Shown one piece after another: positions 43,590 through 51,459 of a DNA stretch of 64,000 nucleotides. Where the stretch lies: positions 1,302,001-1,366,000 of the forward strand of contig NZ_CP075524.1 in NCBI RefSeq assembly GCF_025808395.1, read 5' to 3'. This DNA is from Microcella sp. (GTDB lineage Bacteria > Actinomycetota > Actinomycetes > Actinomycetales > Microbacteriaceae). The notes below the pieces were generated by a model. The model worked only from the letters and a program-made list of their open reading frames with translations. It ran no database searches and had not been told where the DNA came from. Position 1 is the first letter of the stretch; every line of letters begins with the position of its first letter. The position numbers and the translations under genes are program-made.

Positions 43590-45180
43590 TGCCCACGTAG
43601 ACGAGCCGCCGCTCTTCATCGATTGCCTCGAGGCTCTGCGCGAAGCTGATCGGAATAAGCCCCTCGCTCAGGCCGACGATGTAGACGACATCCCACTCGA
43701 GGCCTTTCGCGGCGTGCAGGGTGGCGAGCGTGACGGCCGACCTCGTGGGGGCGTGCTGCTGCTGCTGGCGGCGCTGCAGCTCGCGCACGAAGTCGACGAG
43801 GGTCGTGCCCGCCGGCGCCTCTTCGGCGAGCCCGATGAGAGCGTTGAGGCTCTGCCACTTGGCGTGCTCGGCTCCCCCGCCCTCGGGCGGGTCTTGCCGC
43901 CAGCCGAGCCCTCTGATGACGTCGCTGACACTCTTGAACAGCGGCTCATCGGTGATCGAGATCGAGGCGCCCCGCAGCAGCATGATCGCCTGCTTGACCT
44001 CGATCTGGTCGAAGTAGCGGCTGTCGGCGCGCGACTGCACTGGCACCCCGAACCGGCTGAGCGCCGACTCGAGCGCGATCGACTGCGTGTTGATGCGGTA
44101 GAGCACAGCGATCGACTCGGGCGGTGTTCCGTCGGCGATGCGCTGCGCGATCGACTGGGCGACGGATGCCGCTTCGTCGGCATCGTCGACGAAGCGACGC
44201 ACCGCGGGCGCCGGGCCGCGATCGCTGCCATCACCCGCCGCGTGCAGCGTCAGGGCTCCGGGTCTGCCGCGCATGAGCCGGTTCGCGAGCGTGATGATGG
44301 GGGCCGTCGAGCGGTAGTTGTCTTCGAGGCGCACCACCCTCGCCTCGGGATACTCAGAGCCGAAGCGCACGAGGTAGTCGCTCGACGCTCCGGCGAACGA
44401 GTAGATCGTCTGCGAGGCGTCACCGACCACGCACAGCTCGCGCCTGCCGCCGAGCCACAGCCCCAGCAGGTCGTGCTGCAGCGGCGACACGTCTTGATAT
44501 TCGTCGACGACGAAGAAGCGGTATTGCGCCCGAACCTGGTCGGCGACGCGCGGCTCGCTCTCGATCATGCCGGCGGTGGCGAGCAGCACGTCTTCGAAGT
44601 CGATTTGCTTGCGCTCGTCTTTGAGCTGCTCATACTGACGCTGCAGCGCGGCCATCGCGTCGACGCTGAGCCTCGCCGGCAACGAGCGGCTGCCTGCCGC
44701 GCGCGCATAGGCGTCGATCGACATGCGGTTGACCTTTCGCCACTCGATCTCGGCTGCGGCGTCGCGCAACGACGCGGTGTCGAGGCTGAGTTTGAGCGCC
44801 GCGGCGGCTTGACCGAGCAGGGCGCCTTTGCTGTCGAGCACGCGCGGCGGGGTGCCGCCGACGACGATCGGCCAGAAGTAGTGCAGCTGACGCAGCGCCG
44901 CAGAGTGGAAGGTGCGCGCCGCGACCCCCTCGGCGCCCAGGGCCCGCAGGCGGCCGAGCAGCTCGCCCGCCGCGCGCGTCGTGAACGTGAGCGCCATGAC
45001 CCGGCTGGGGTCGTAGGCGCCCGTCGCGACGCCGTAGGCGATGCGGTGCGTGACGGCGCGCGTCTTGCCGGTGCCTGCGCCGGCGAGCACGCAGACGGGG
45101 CCGAGCAGCGTCTCGGCCACCTCACGCTGTCGCTCGTCGAGCTCGGCGAGCAGCCGTTCGGCGAGGGGGGCGTCGCTCAC
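43474..45180 (-). CDS. UvrD2-like superfamily I DNA helicase
   Basis: A 568-residue 3'-5' helicase. Motifs: Walker A LAGAGTGKTRAV (about residue 35), TFTTRAAGEL, VVDEYQD, GDASQTIYSFAGA, LEDNYRS, HAAKGLEWD and VGITRAR. The genomic position between a cyclodehydratase-like gene and nudC matches mycobacterial uvrD2. It stops right after the motor domains: the HRDC domain and cysteine cluster of mycobacterial UvrD2 are missing. Its start overlaps the nudC stop by four bases. Confidence 0.9.
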   Translation of the reverse strand: MSDAPLAERLLAELDERQREVAETLLGPVCVLAGAGTGKTRAVTHRIAYGVATGAYDPSRVMALTFTTRAAGELLGRLRALGAEGVAARTFHSAALRQLHYFWPIVVGGTPPRVLDSKGALLGQAAAALKLSLDTASLRDAAAEIEWRKVNRMSIDAYARAAGSRSLPARLSVDAMAALQRQYEQLKDERKQIDFEDVLLATAGMIESEPRVADQVRAQYRFFVVDEYQDVSPLQHDLLGLWLGGRRELCVVGDASQTIYSFAGASSDYLVRFGSEYPEARVVRLEDNYRSTAPIITLANRLMRGRPGALTLHAAGDGSDRGPAPAVRRFVDDADEAASVAQSIAQRIADGTPPESIAVLYRINTQSIALESALSRFGVPVQSRADSRYFDQIEVKQAIMLLRGASISITDEPLFKSVSDVIRGLGWRQDPPEGGGAEHAKWQSLNALIGLAEEAPAGTTLVDFVRELQRRQQQQHAPTRSAVTLATLHAAKGLEWDVVYIVGLSEGLIPISFAQSLEAIDEERRLVYVGITRARRVLELSWAQRQSSSRAERAASRFLDEVRAPAQR

Positions 45181-46142
45181 GGAGCGTCCAGGCGGCCGCC
45201 GAACCAGTCTTCGATGATCGCACGGGCGATCGACGTGCGACCCGGCAGCAGGATCTGGTCGAGACTCGCCACCAGCTCGTCGCGACTGAACCAGCGCAAG
45301 TCGAGAATCTCGGTGCCGTCTGGCCTCAGTTCATCAGCATGCGCGGGGTCGAGTGTGGCCCTGAAGCCGAGCATGAGCGACGCCGGAAACGGCCACGGCT
45401 GCGAGCCGACATAGACCGGATCGATGATGCGCAAGCCCGTCTCTTCGTGCACCTCGCGCACGACGGCGGCCTCGAGCGACTCGCCCGGCTCGACGAAACC
45501 GGCGAGCAGTGAGAACCGATTCGACTCCCACAAGGCGTTGCTGCCGAGCACGATGCGATCGTCTGGGTCGGTGATGCCCACGATGATCGCCGCATCGGTG
45601 CGCGGAAAGAGCTCGGTGCCGTCTCGAGAGTCGATGCGCACCCAGCCGCCCTTGACCGACTCGGTGGGGTTGCCCGTGCGGGGCGAGAACTGGTGGGTCG
45701 CGTGCCAGTTGGCGATGCCGAGCGCCTCGATGACGAGCCCCGCATCACGATCGCCCCAGCGGTGCCCGAGGGTGCGGGGCGAGCCCCACAACGCCACGTC
45801 GGGCTCGAGTGCTGGGCCCGCTTCGTCGTCGAGCACCACTGCGACGATGGGCGTACCGGCGGCGACATCACCCTCGTCATCGATCGTTCGGCCGAGATAG
45901 ATGTGCAGGGCATCGGCCGGCACAGCCCCCCACGGCAGAAACCGCAGTGCTGGGGCCAGAGCCGCATCCGTCGCCGCTGCGTCGACATCGGCCAGCAGCA
46001 CTTCGCCGCGCCACAGGGCGATGACCCGCGTCGACGCGTCGTCGGCGAGCTCGGCGAACAGGTGGGGGCGCTCGCGGCCCACGTGGTCGCGGTCGATGCG
46101 GTACCGCGCCAGGGGCAGCCGGTGCGTCAGTGAACGGTGCAT
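45177..46142 (-). CDS. nudC: NADH pyrophosphatase NudC-like Nudix hydrolase
   Basis: A 321-residue Nudix enzyme. The Nudix box GFVEPGESLEAAVVREVHEETGL is complete and SQPWPFPASLMLGF is the NudC-specific SQPWPFPxS motif, so hydrolysis of NAD(H) or NAD-capped RNA is expected. The zinc-ribbon region is altered: HATHQFSPRTGNPTESVKGGW lacks the usual Cys pairs. ATG 46142 is the likely start (MHRSLTHRLPLARYRID, GAGAGG upstream). Translationally coupled to the uvrD2-like gene. Confidence 0.93.
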   Translation of the reverse strand: MHRSLTHRLPLARYRIDRDHVGRERPHLFAELADDASTRVIALWRGEVLLADVDAAATDAALAPALRFLPWGAVPADALHIYLGRTIDDEGDVAAGTPIVAVVLDDEAGPALEPDVALWGSPRTLGHRWGDRDAGLVIEALGIANWHATHQFSPRTGNPTESVKGGWVRIDSRDGTELFPRTDAAIIVGITDPDDRIVLGSNALWESNRFSLLAGFVEPGESLEAAVVREVHEETGLRIIDPVYVGSQPWPFPASLMLGFRATLDPAHADELRPDGTEILDLRWFSRDELVASLDQILLPGRTSIARAIIEDWFGGRLDAP

Positions 46143-46258
46143 GCACGACCTCTCGACGATTGCGGGCGGCCCGTGCGCCCGACACTGACGACGGTTCAGC
46201 ACCCGCCCGAGGCGTGGCGCACGCGACCGTCAGCCACCGGGCAACCTACCCTGTCGGT

Positions 46259-47266
46259 ATGTCACGCCGCTCTCCGCTCACTCTAGCCGCGCTCGCAACC
46301 TCGGCAGTGCCGGGCCTCGACGTGACGCATGCGGCACCGCTGGGCGGCACCGGCGGCGACGTCGACTCAGCGCTGCTGAGTGCTCGAGACGGTCGCACCC
46401 TCGTCATCAGAGTGCCGCGCACGGCCGCCGCGGAGAGCGAGCAGTCTGCTGATCTGGTGGCCATTCGGGCGCTCAGCGACGGCGTGCGCGCCCGACTGCC
46501 GTTCGGGGTGCCGCGCATGCTCGGTCAGGCTCCGCTCGACGGCACGCGAGCCGTGGTCTCAGAGTTCGTCGACGGCACGCCCCTGCTGCTCGAGCAGGTG
46601 ACTCCCGGCATCGCCGCCTCGATCGGGCAGGCGATCGCCGCCATTCACGCCCTGCCCACGAGCGTCGTCGCCGACGTCGGGCTGCCGCAACTGCGCGCCA
46701 TCGACGTCATGCGTGAATCGGCGACGACCCTCGACCGCGCCGCCGCCACCGGGCTCGTGCCCGCAGCACTGCTGCACCGCTGGGAGCTCGCCGTCAACGA
46801 TTCGAGCCTCTGGCAGTTCACGCCCACCGTCATCAACGGCTCGCTCAGAGCGTCGTCGTTTCTCGTCGTGGGCGAGTCGGTGACGGGGCTGCTCGGGTGG
46901 GCCAGGCTGCAGGTCGGCGACCCCGCCCGTGATCTGTTCTGGATGCTCGGCTCGAGTTCGCCCGCAGTGCCCGAGAGCGGCTTCGACGCGTATCACCAGT
47001 CGCGCGGAGTGCACGACCGACAGGTGGGCAGGCGCGCGGTGCTCGCAGCCGAGCTCGAGCTCGCCCGCTGGCTGCTGCACGGCACCGAACGCCGATCGAC
47101 CGAGATCGTCGACGACGCCGTCGACATGCTGCACGCACTGCTCGACCGCGTCAGCGGCGACCTCACCAACCCGCTCACGGCAGAACCCGCGGTCGCCGCG
47201 GGGCTCGACGAGGTCGACGAGCTGCTCGAGCGCGGGGCGCCGCGCTCGCCGAGCTCGGGCTACTGA
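46259..47266 (+). CDS. aminoglycoside-phosphotransferase-fold protein, probable pseudokinase
   Basis: A 335-residue APH/choline-kinase-fold protein. The fold is recognisable from SEFVDGTPLLLEQ, IGQAIAAIHALP, and WARLQVGDPARDLFWML. However, the catalytic loop reads VINGSLRASSFLV where active members have HGDLxxxN, and the metal-binding IDWE/D segment reads LGWARL. Both catalytic aspartates are therefore absent. It probably binds a nucleotide or partner without phosphorylating. Start is ATG 46259, with TACCCT (46247-46252) six bases before it. Confidence 0.8.
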   Translation: MSRRSPLTLAALATSAVPGLDVTHAAPLGGTGGDVDSALLSARDGRTLVIRVPRTAAAESEQSADLVAIRALSDGVRARLPFGVPRMLGQAPLDGTRAVVSEFVDGTPLLLEQVTPGIAASIGQAIAAIHALPTSVVADVGLPQLRAIDVMRESATTLDRAAATGLVPAALLHRWELAVNDSSLWQFTPTVINGSLRASSFLVVGESVTGLLGWARLQVGDPARDLFWMLGSSSPAVPESGFDAYHQSRGVHDRQVGRRAVLAAELELARWLLHGTERRSTEIVDDAVDMLHALLDRVSGDLTNPLTAEPAVAAGLDEVDELLERGAPRSPSSGY

Positions 47267-47267
47267 G

Positions 47268-47975
47268 CTAGCGGCTCGCGGCCGCGGCGACGAGCGCCTC
47301 GAACAACCGCAGATCGTCTGGCGTCTCTTCGGGGTGCCACTGCACCGCCACACCGAACGTCATCGCGTCGACCTCGACGGCCTGCACGACGCCGTCGTCG
47401 CCGTGCGCCGTCACGGTGAGACCCTCGGCCACCCGGTCGATCGCCTGGTGGTGATAGCTCTTCACCGTGAGGCTTTCGCCCAGAATCTGCGCCGCGCTCG
47501 TGCCGGGCACCGTGATGACCGGGTTGTCGGCGAACACCGCGTTGCCGTAGCTGTAGCGGTTCGACCCGAGCACGTCGGGCAGGTGCTGAATGAGCGTGCC
47601 CCCCAACGCGACGTTGAGCACCTGCAGCCCCCGGCAGATGCCGAAGAACGGCAGGTCGCGCTCGATCGCGGCCAGCACGAGGGCGACCTCCCACGCGTCG
47701 CGGTCGGGCCGCGGGGCGTCGTTCTCGGGGTGCGGCTGCTGGCCGTACAGCCGGGCGTCGACGTCTTTGCCACCGGTGAGCATGAGGCCGTCGATGCCGT
47801 CGAGCACGCGCGCCACCACCTCGGGCGTCGGCGGCTGCGGTGGCAGAGTGACCACCGCGGCCCCCGCACCGATGACGCAGTCGCTGTACACCTGCGGCAG
47901 CATGCTGCCAGGGCGGCTCCACAACCCCATCACGACCGGCTCGAGGTACGTCGTGACCCCGATGGCCACGGTCAC
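47268..47975 (-). CDS. class I glutamine-amidotransferase-fold hydrolase, PuuD-like
   Basis: A 235-residue peptidase C26 protein, probably a gamma-glutamyl amide hydrolase. Cys in FFGICRGLQVLN (about residue 115) and His-x-Glu in VQWHPEE (about 215) give the catalytic triad; MLTGGKDVDARLYG is the family's N-terminal signature. In polyamine catabolism PuuD releases the product from its gamma-glutamyl carrier. GTG start overlapping the stop of the small sigma-region-like gene. It is the first gene on the left of the catabolic module containing a glutamine-synthetase-like ligase and an APC permease. Confidence 0.9.
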   Translation of the reverse strand: MTVAIGVTTYLEPVVMGLWSRPGSMLPQVYSDCVIGAGAAVVTLPPQPPTPEVVARVLDGIDGLMLTGGKDVDARLYGQQPHPENDAPRPDRDAWEVALVLAAIERDLPFFGICRGLQVLNVALGGTLIQHLPDVLGSNRYSYGNAVFADNPVITVPGTSAAQILGESLTVKSYHHQAIDRVAEGLTVTAHGDDGVVQAVEVDAMTFGVAVQWHPEETPDDLRLFEALVAAAASR

Positions 47976-48253
47976 GCGGCGTCGCCCCCCGAAGCACCGG
48001 CAGCGCGTCGCGCGATGATCGCGCGGCTGCGATGCACAGCACGAACGAGTTCGGGCTGACGGATGCCCAGCTCTTGACTCACGTCGCTGTAGGTGCGGCC
48101 CTGCAGCAGCACACCGGTGGCGGCGGCCTGCAGGTCGTGCGGCAGCTCTGCGATCGACGCCTCGAGCTCGGCACGGTCGAGTGCGGCGACGAGGTGCTCG
48201 TGGCGAGCATCCGTCTCGTCGATCACGTCGAGATCGAAGTCGTCGTCACGCAT
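47972..48253 (-). CDS. small sigma-region-4-like helix-turn-helix protein
   Basis: A 93-residue protein. The acidic N-terminus (MRDDDFDLDVIDE) is followed by a segment resembling sigma-70 region 4: SIAELPHDLQAAATGVLLQG, TYSDVSQELGIRQPELVRAVHRSRAII. There is no region 2, so it is not a complete sigma factor. It is translationally coupled to the PuuD-like hydrolase (GTGA overlap) and has AAGGAGAAG before its ATG. It may regulate the neighbouring hydrolase; role unknown. Confidence 0.72.
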   Translation of the reverse strand: MRDDDFDLDVIDETDARHEHLVAALDRAELEASIAELPHDLQAAATGVLLQGRTYSDVSQELGIRQPELVRAVHRSRAIIARRAAGASGGDAA

Positions 48254-48269
48254 GGTCTTCTCCTTGTGT

Positions 48270-48308
48270 CAGAAAGCCCACCGGGCGGTCGGATCGGCGA
48301 CCGCCCGG
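48270..48308 (-). terminator. intrinsic terminator after the permease gene
   Basis: CCGGGCGGTCG (48281-48291) and CGACCGCCCGG (48298-48308) form a perfect 11-bp stem with a six-base loop; on the minus strand it is followed by GGGCTTTCT. It ends the permease transcript before the small regulator gene. Confidence 0.75.
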
Positions 48309-48333
48309 CGAGCGTCAATGAGCAGTCAGTGCC

Positions 48334-49821
48334 TCAAGACGCGAAGTCTTTCACCAGCTGCTCGTTCTCTTTCTTGTTGATGAGCGCCACGATGTAACCC
48401 ACCACGAGCGCGATGAAGGGCAGCAGCACCAAGAACCAGCCGAGCGGGTCGAGCAGCCAGGAGCTCTCGGGCAGCGACGGGTCGACGCCTTCGGGCACCG
48501 TGCCCGCCAGCAGGTTGAACCGCGACATCAGCAGGTAGAGGCCCAGCGCCAGAACGATCGCCGACAGGGCCGGCGCGATCTTCGTCACCCACAGGTTGCC
48601 GGTCTTCTCGCGCACGAAGTACACGATCACGGCGATGCTCACCAGAATCTCGACGAGCACGATGGCGATGACCGTGATCGAGCTCATCCAGAAGAACAGG
48701 TTGAGCACGGGGTCGAAGCCGACGATCGCGAAGATGATCATGACGAGAGCGGCGATCGACGAGACGATGATGACGCCCGCCTGCGGTGCGCCTGCCTTGT
48801 TGGTGGTTCCGACGCGTGCCGGCAGCACTCCACCGCGCCCGAGGGCGAAGAAGTAGCGCGCGGCCGCGTTCTGGAACGCGAGCAAACCGGCGAACAGGCT
48901 CGTGATGATGAGCACGGCCATGATGACGACCGCCCAGCCGCCCGCATACTGGTCGGCGAGGCTGAACAGCACGCCCTCCGGAGCGGCGAGCCCGTCAGAG
49001 CGCTCGAGCACCTCGTCGATGAGGTTCGAGCGGCCCAGACCGGTGACCATCGCGAGCGAGACGATCGCGAACAGTGCCGTGATGACACCGATCGCCACGT
49101 ACGTCGCGATCGGCACCGTGCGCTTCGGGTCTTTCGACTCTTCGCCGTAGATCGCCGTCGCTTCGAAGCCGATGAAGCTCGCGAACGCGAAGGCGAGCGC
49201 GATGCCCGCCGTGCCGGCGAAGCCGCCAGCGAAGATCTCGGTCGGGCTGAACGAGGCGGCGAAGTCGATGCCTTCGGGGCCACCGGCGATGTAGATCGCG
49301 AAGCCGACGACGAGCAGGATGAGAATCTCGAGGGTGAGCAGCACTCCGAGCACCTTGGCGCCGATGTCGACGCTCAGCAGCGACAGACCGCTCACGATGA
49401 GCCACGCCAGCAGCGACCAGACGAACCAGGGCAGGTCGACGCCGAGGCCCGCCATCGTGCCGCCGACGACGGCGCCGAAGAAGCCATAGATGGCGAGCTG
49501 GATGGTGATGTAGGCGGTCAGCGCCGTGAAAGCGCTGGCGACACCGGCGTTGACGCCGAGGCCTTTGCCCACGTAGGCGAAGAAGGCGCCCGAGTTGGTC
49601 ATGGTGCGGCTCATCGCCGCGTAGCCGACCGTGAAGAGCAGCAGGGTCAGGCCGACCGCGAGGTAGGCGCCAGGCACAGCCGCGCCGTTGCCGAGCACCA
49701 TCGCGACGGGCACAGCGCCCGTCATGCCGATGAGCGGGGCCGATGCGGCGACGACGAAGAAGACGATGCCGATGACGCCGAGCTTGCCTGACTTCAAGGT
49801 TGAGGTGGGGGTGTCAGTCAT
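48334..49821 (-). CDS. APC-superfamily amino acid/amine permease
   Basis: A 495-residue permease with 12 predicted membrane helices. The family's first-helix motif is present in GVIGIVFFVVAASAPLIGMTGAVP, and the conserved helix 6 segment is FASFIGFEATAIYGEESKDP. Substrate range in this family covers amino acids, polyamines and other organic amines. ATG 49821 is preceded by AGAGGAG. A MarR-type operator (49854-49871) lies 33 bases upstream. It probably imports the substrate of the module. Confidence 0.9.
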   Translation of the reverse strand: MTDTPTSTLKSGKLGVIGIVFFVVAASAPLIGMTGAVPVAMVLGNGAAVPGAYLAVGLTLLLFTVGYAAMSRTMTNSGAFFAYVGKGLGVNAGVASAFTALTAYITIQLAIYGFFGAVVGGTMAGLGVDLPWFVWSLLAWLIVSGLSLLSVDIGAKVLGVLLTLEILILLVVGFAIYIAGGPEGIDFAASFSPTEIFAGGFAGTAGIALAFAFASFIGFEATAIYGEESKDPKRTVPIATYVAIGVITALFAIVSLAMVTGLGRSNLIDEVLERSDGLAAPEGVLFSLADQYAGGWAVVIMAVLIITSLFAGLLAFQNAAARYFFALGRGGVLPARVGTTNKAGAPQAGVIIVSSIAALVMIIFAIVGFDPVLNLFFWMSSITVIAIVLVEILVSIAVIVYFVREKTGNLWVTKIAPALSAIVLALGLYLLMSRFNLLAGTVPEGVDPSLPESSWLLDPLGWFLVLLPFIALVVGYIVALINKKENEQLVKDFAS

Positions 49822-49853
49822 GAATCCATAACTCCTCTTTGAGTTGGGGTGGA

Positions 49854-49871
49854 TCGTTCGTATCAAAACGA
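49854..49871. promoter_or_regulatory. module operator 1 (permease side)
   Basis: TCGTTCGTATCAAAACGA, member of an 18-bp palindrome family shared by four promoter regions of the module (consensus TCGTTCGKATNCNAACGA). Located 33 bases before the permease ATG. Confidence 0.8.
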
Positions 49872-50024
49872 CCTGGCACAAGAGTGCTGTACTCAGTCGC
49901 GCGCGTCAAGCAGCGATGCTCGCCGATATCGCCGATGTGCAGCATTTTCGGCCGAACTTTCGCGCCATGGTGCGAGAAACGGGCGACATCGATGGCGGCT
50001 CGGCGGAGCATCCCGAATTGCCTA

Positions 50025-50042
50025 TCGTTTGTTTACGAATGA
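50025..50042. promoter_or_regulatory. module operator 2 (acetoacetate-decarboxylase-like side)
   Basis: TCGTTTGTTTACGAATGA, matching the operator consensus at most positions and itself palindromic. It lies just upstream of the TAGCCT -10 box (50048-50053), which is seven bases before the ATG at 50061. Confidence 0.7.
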
Positions 50043-50060
50043 TTGGGTAGCCTGACTCGC

Positions 50061-50873
50061 ATGGCTGACCTCAACGGATTTCTCGCCCCCCAGACTCCGA
50101 GCGGCGCGAGCGCCCTCGTGCCCGACATGCCCTGGTACTACTCGGGCACGCTGCTCACCGCCGAGTACCGCACCGACCCCGCCAACGTCGCGGCACTGCT
50201 GCCCGACGGCCTCGAGCTCGCCGACGACGACCCAGGAGCAGTGGCGCTCATCTGGGCCGACTGGCAGTCGTGTTCGACCGGCGGCGCCGAGCTGCTCGAC
50301 CCTGTGCGCTCGCAATACCTCGAGACGTTCGCGGTCGTACGCGTCAAGCACGAGGGTGTGACCTACACGCGCTGCGTCGCCATCTGGGTGACGAAAGACT
50401 TCGCGATCGGCCGCGGGTGGTTTCAGGGGTACCCGAAGAAGCTTGGGAGCATGGCCGTCACGCGCGTGTTCAACGTGGGCAAAGCATCCCCCCGCCTCGC
50501 GCCGGGTGCGCGCCTCGGCGCCTCGCTCGCGGCCTACGACCACCGCCTCGCCTCGCTCGTCGTGACGCTGCGGGCACCCAGCGACTCGAACGGCTTCGTC
50601 AACGGCCACCCCATGCTGCATTCACGGTGGATGCCCTCCATCACCCCCGGCGCTGGCAACAGCCTCGACCAGCTCATCACCATGAGCACGACCGACGCCG
50701 AGATCGGTGAGACCTGGGTCGGAGACTTCGAGCTCGAACTGCACGACTCCCCCTGGGACGAGCTCGCGTCGATCTTGCCGGTGCACGAGAAGATCGCGGC
50801 GTACTACCGCGAGGTGGGCGTGACGTTCAACGGGGGGTCGCTCGTCGAGGACCGGTCGAAGCCTTCGGTCTGA
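50061..50873 (+). CDS. acetoacetate-decarboxylase-family protein
   Basis: A 270-residue member of the acetoacetate decarboxylase superfamily. The segment GRGWFQGYPKKLGSM (about residues 117-131) contains the lysine pair of the active site (GYPKK). Members also include hydrolase-aldolases acting on ring-cleavage-like keto acids, so a role in late steps of the module is possible. Leaderless start at ATG 50061. Divergent from the permease with one operator in front of each gene. Confidence 0.85.
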   Translation: MADLNGFLAPQTPSGASALVPDMPWYYSGTLLTAEYRTDPANVAALLPDGLELADDDPGAVALIWADWQSCSTGGAELLDPVRSQYLETFAVVRVKHEGVTYTRCVAIWVTKDFAIGRGWFQGYPKKLGSMAVTRVFNVGKASPRLAPGARLGASLAAYDHRLASLVVTLRAPSDSNGFVNGHPMLHSRWMPSITPGAGNSLDQLITMSTTDAEIGETWVGDFELELHDSPWDELASILPVHEKIAAYYREVGVTFNGGSLVEDRSKPSV

Positions 50874-50934
50874 GGTCGTCGGCGCGGGAGGAGCTTCTGC
50901 CTTTCAGCAGACTCCCCAATTGTAGGAGTCAGCG

Positions 50935-51351
50935 CTAGCGGCCCACGCGTGCCAGACGTGGGATCTGCCGGGTTTGTCGTGGCCAACAGACGACTACGGC
51001 GATCACCGCGCCCACCAGAGCGACAGCGACGGTGATGACTGACGCAGTCGCGTCGAAGTAGCTTGCTCCGAGTAGAAGCCACCAGGCCACGAGCGCAACG
51101 GACCAACCCACCACTGCTGCCGCAACAACTGCAACAACAGGTGGCAACACTCGCTGAAGTAGCCATAGCGCCGCAATCACCGCTCCAGTAGCCAGTGCTC
51201 CGAAAGGTGGACCCCAGCCAACGAGGGCAACAGAAAGGAGGCTGAAGGGGTGGCCGGAGATGACGGCCGGTGCGGCCCAGAAGACGATGAGCCACAAGGT
51301 TACCCAGGCCGAGGAACACAGCAGCAACAGCCCAACAACGGGTGACCTCAC
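50935..51351 (-). CDS. small membrane protein, unknown function
   Basis: A 138-residue protein with four hydrophobic helices (about residues 5-30, 38-65, 70-92 and 102-122) and a basic C-terminal tail (RQTRQIPRLARVGR). No recognised family. Codon use and base composition are less GC-rich than the neighbours. It lies between the decarboxylase-like and glutamine-synthetase-like genes without any module operator, so it may be a bystander. Confidence 0.6.
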   Translation of the reverse strand: MRSPVVGLLLLCSSAWVTLWLIVFWAAPAVISGHPFSLLSVALVGWGPPFGALATGAVIAALWLLQRVLPPVVAVVAAAVVGWSVALVAWWLLLGASYFDATASVITVAVALVGAVIAVVVCWPRQTRQIPRLARVGR

Positions 51352-51459
51352 GAGAGGTTGGACTGCAACAGAGTCATGACCTTCGTGCTCTTGCTTGGCG
51401 TCCCCATCTATCCCTGCATTCTGCTGCAGAGGGTGTCAGTTCGGACGATCTGCCGCGAC

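Noticed and set aside
49839..50055. Three small plus-strand frames between the permease and decarboxylase-like genes
   Set aside because: They overlap each other in different frames within a regulatory region carrying two operators; none has a ribosome-binding site.
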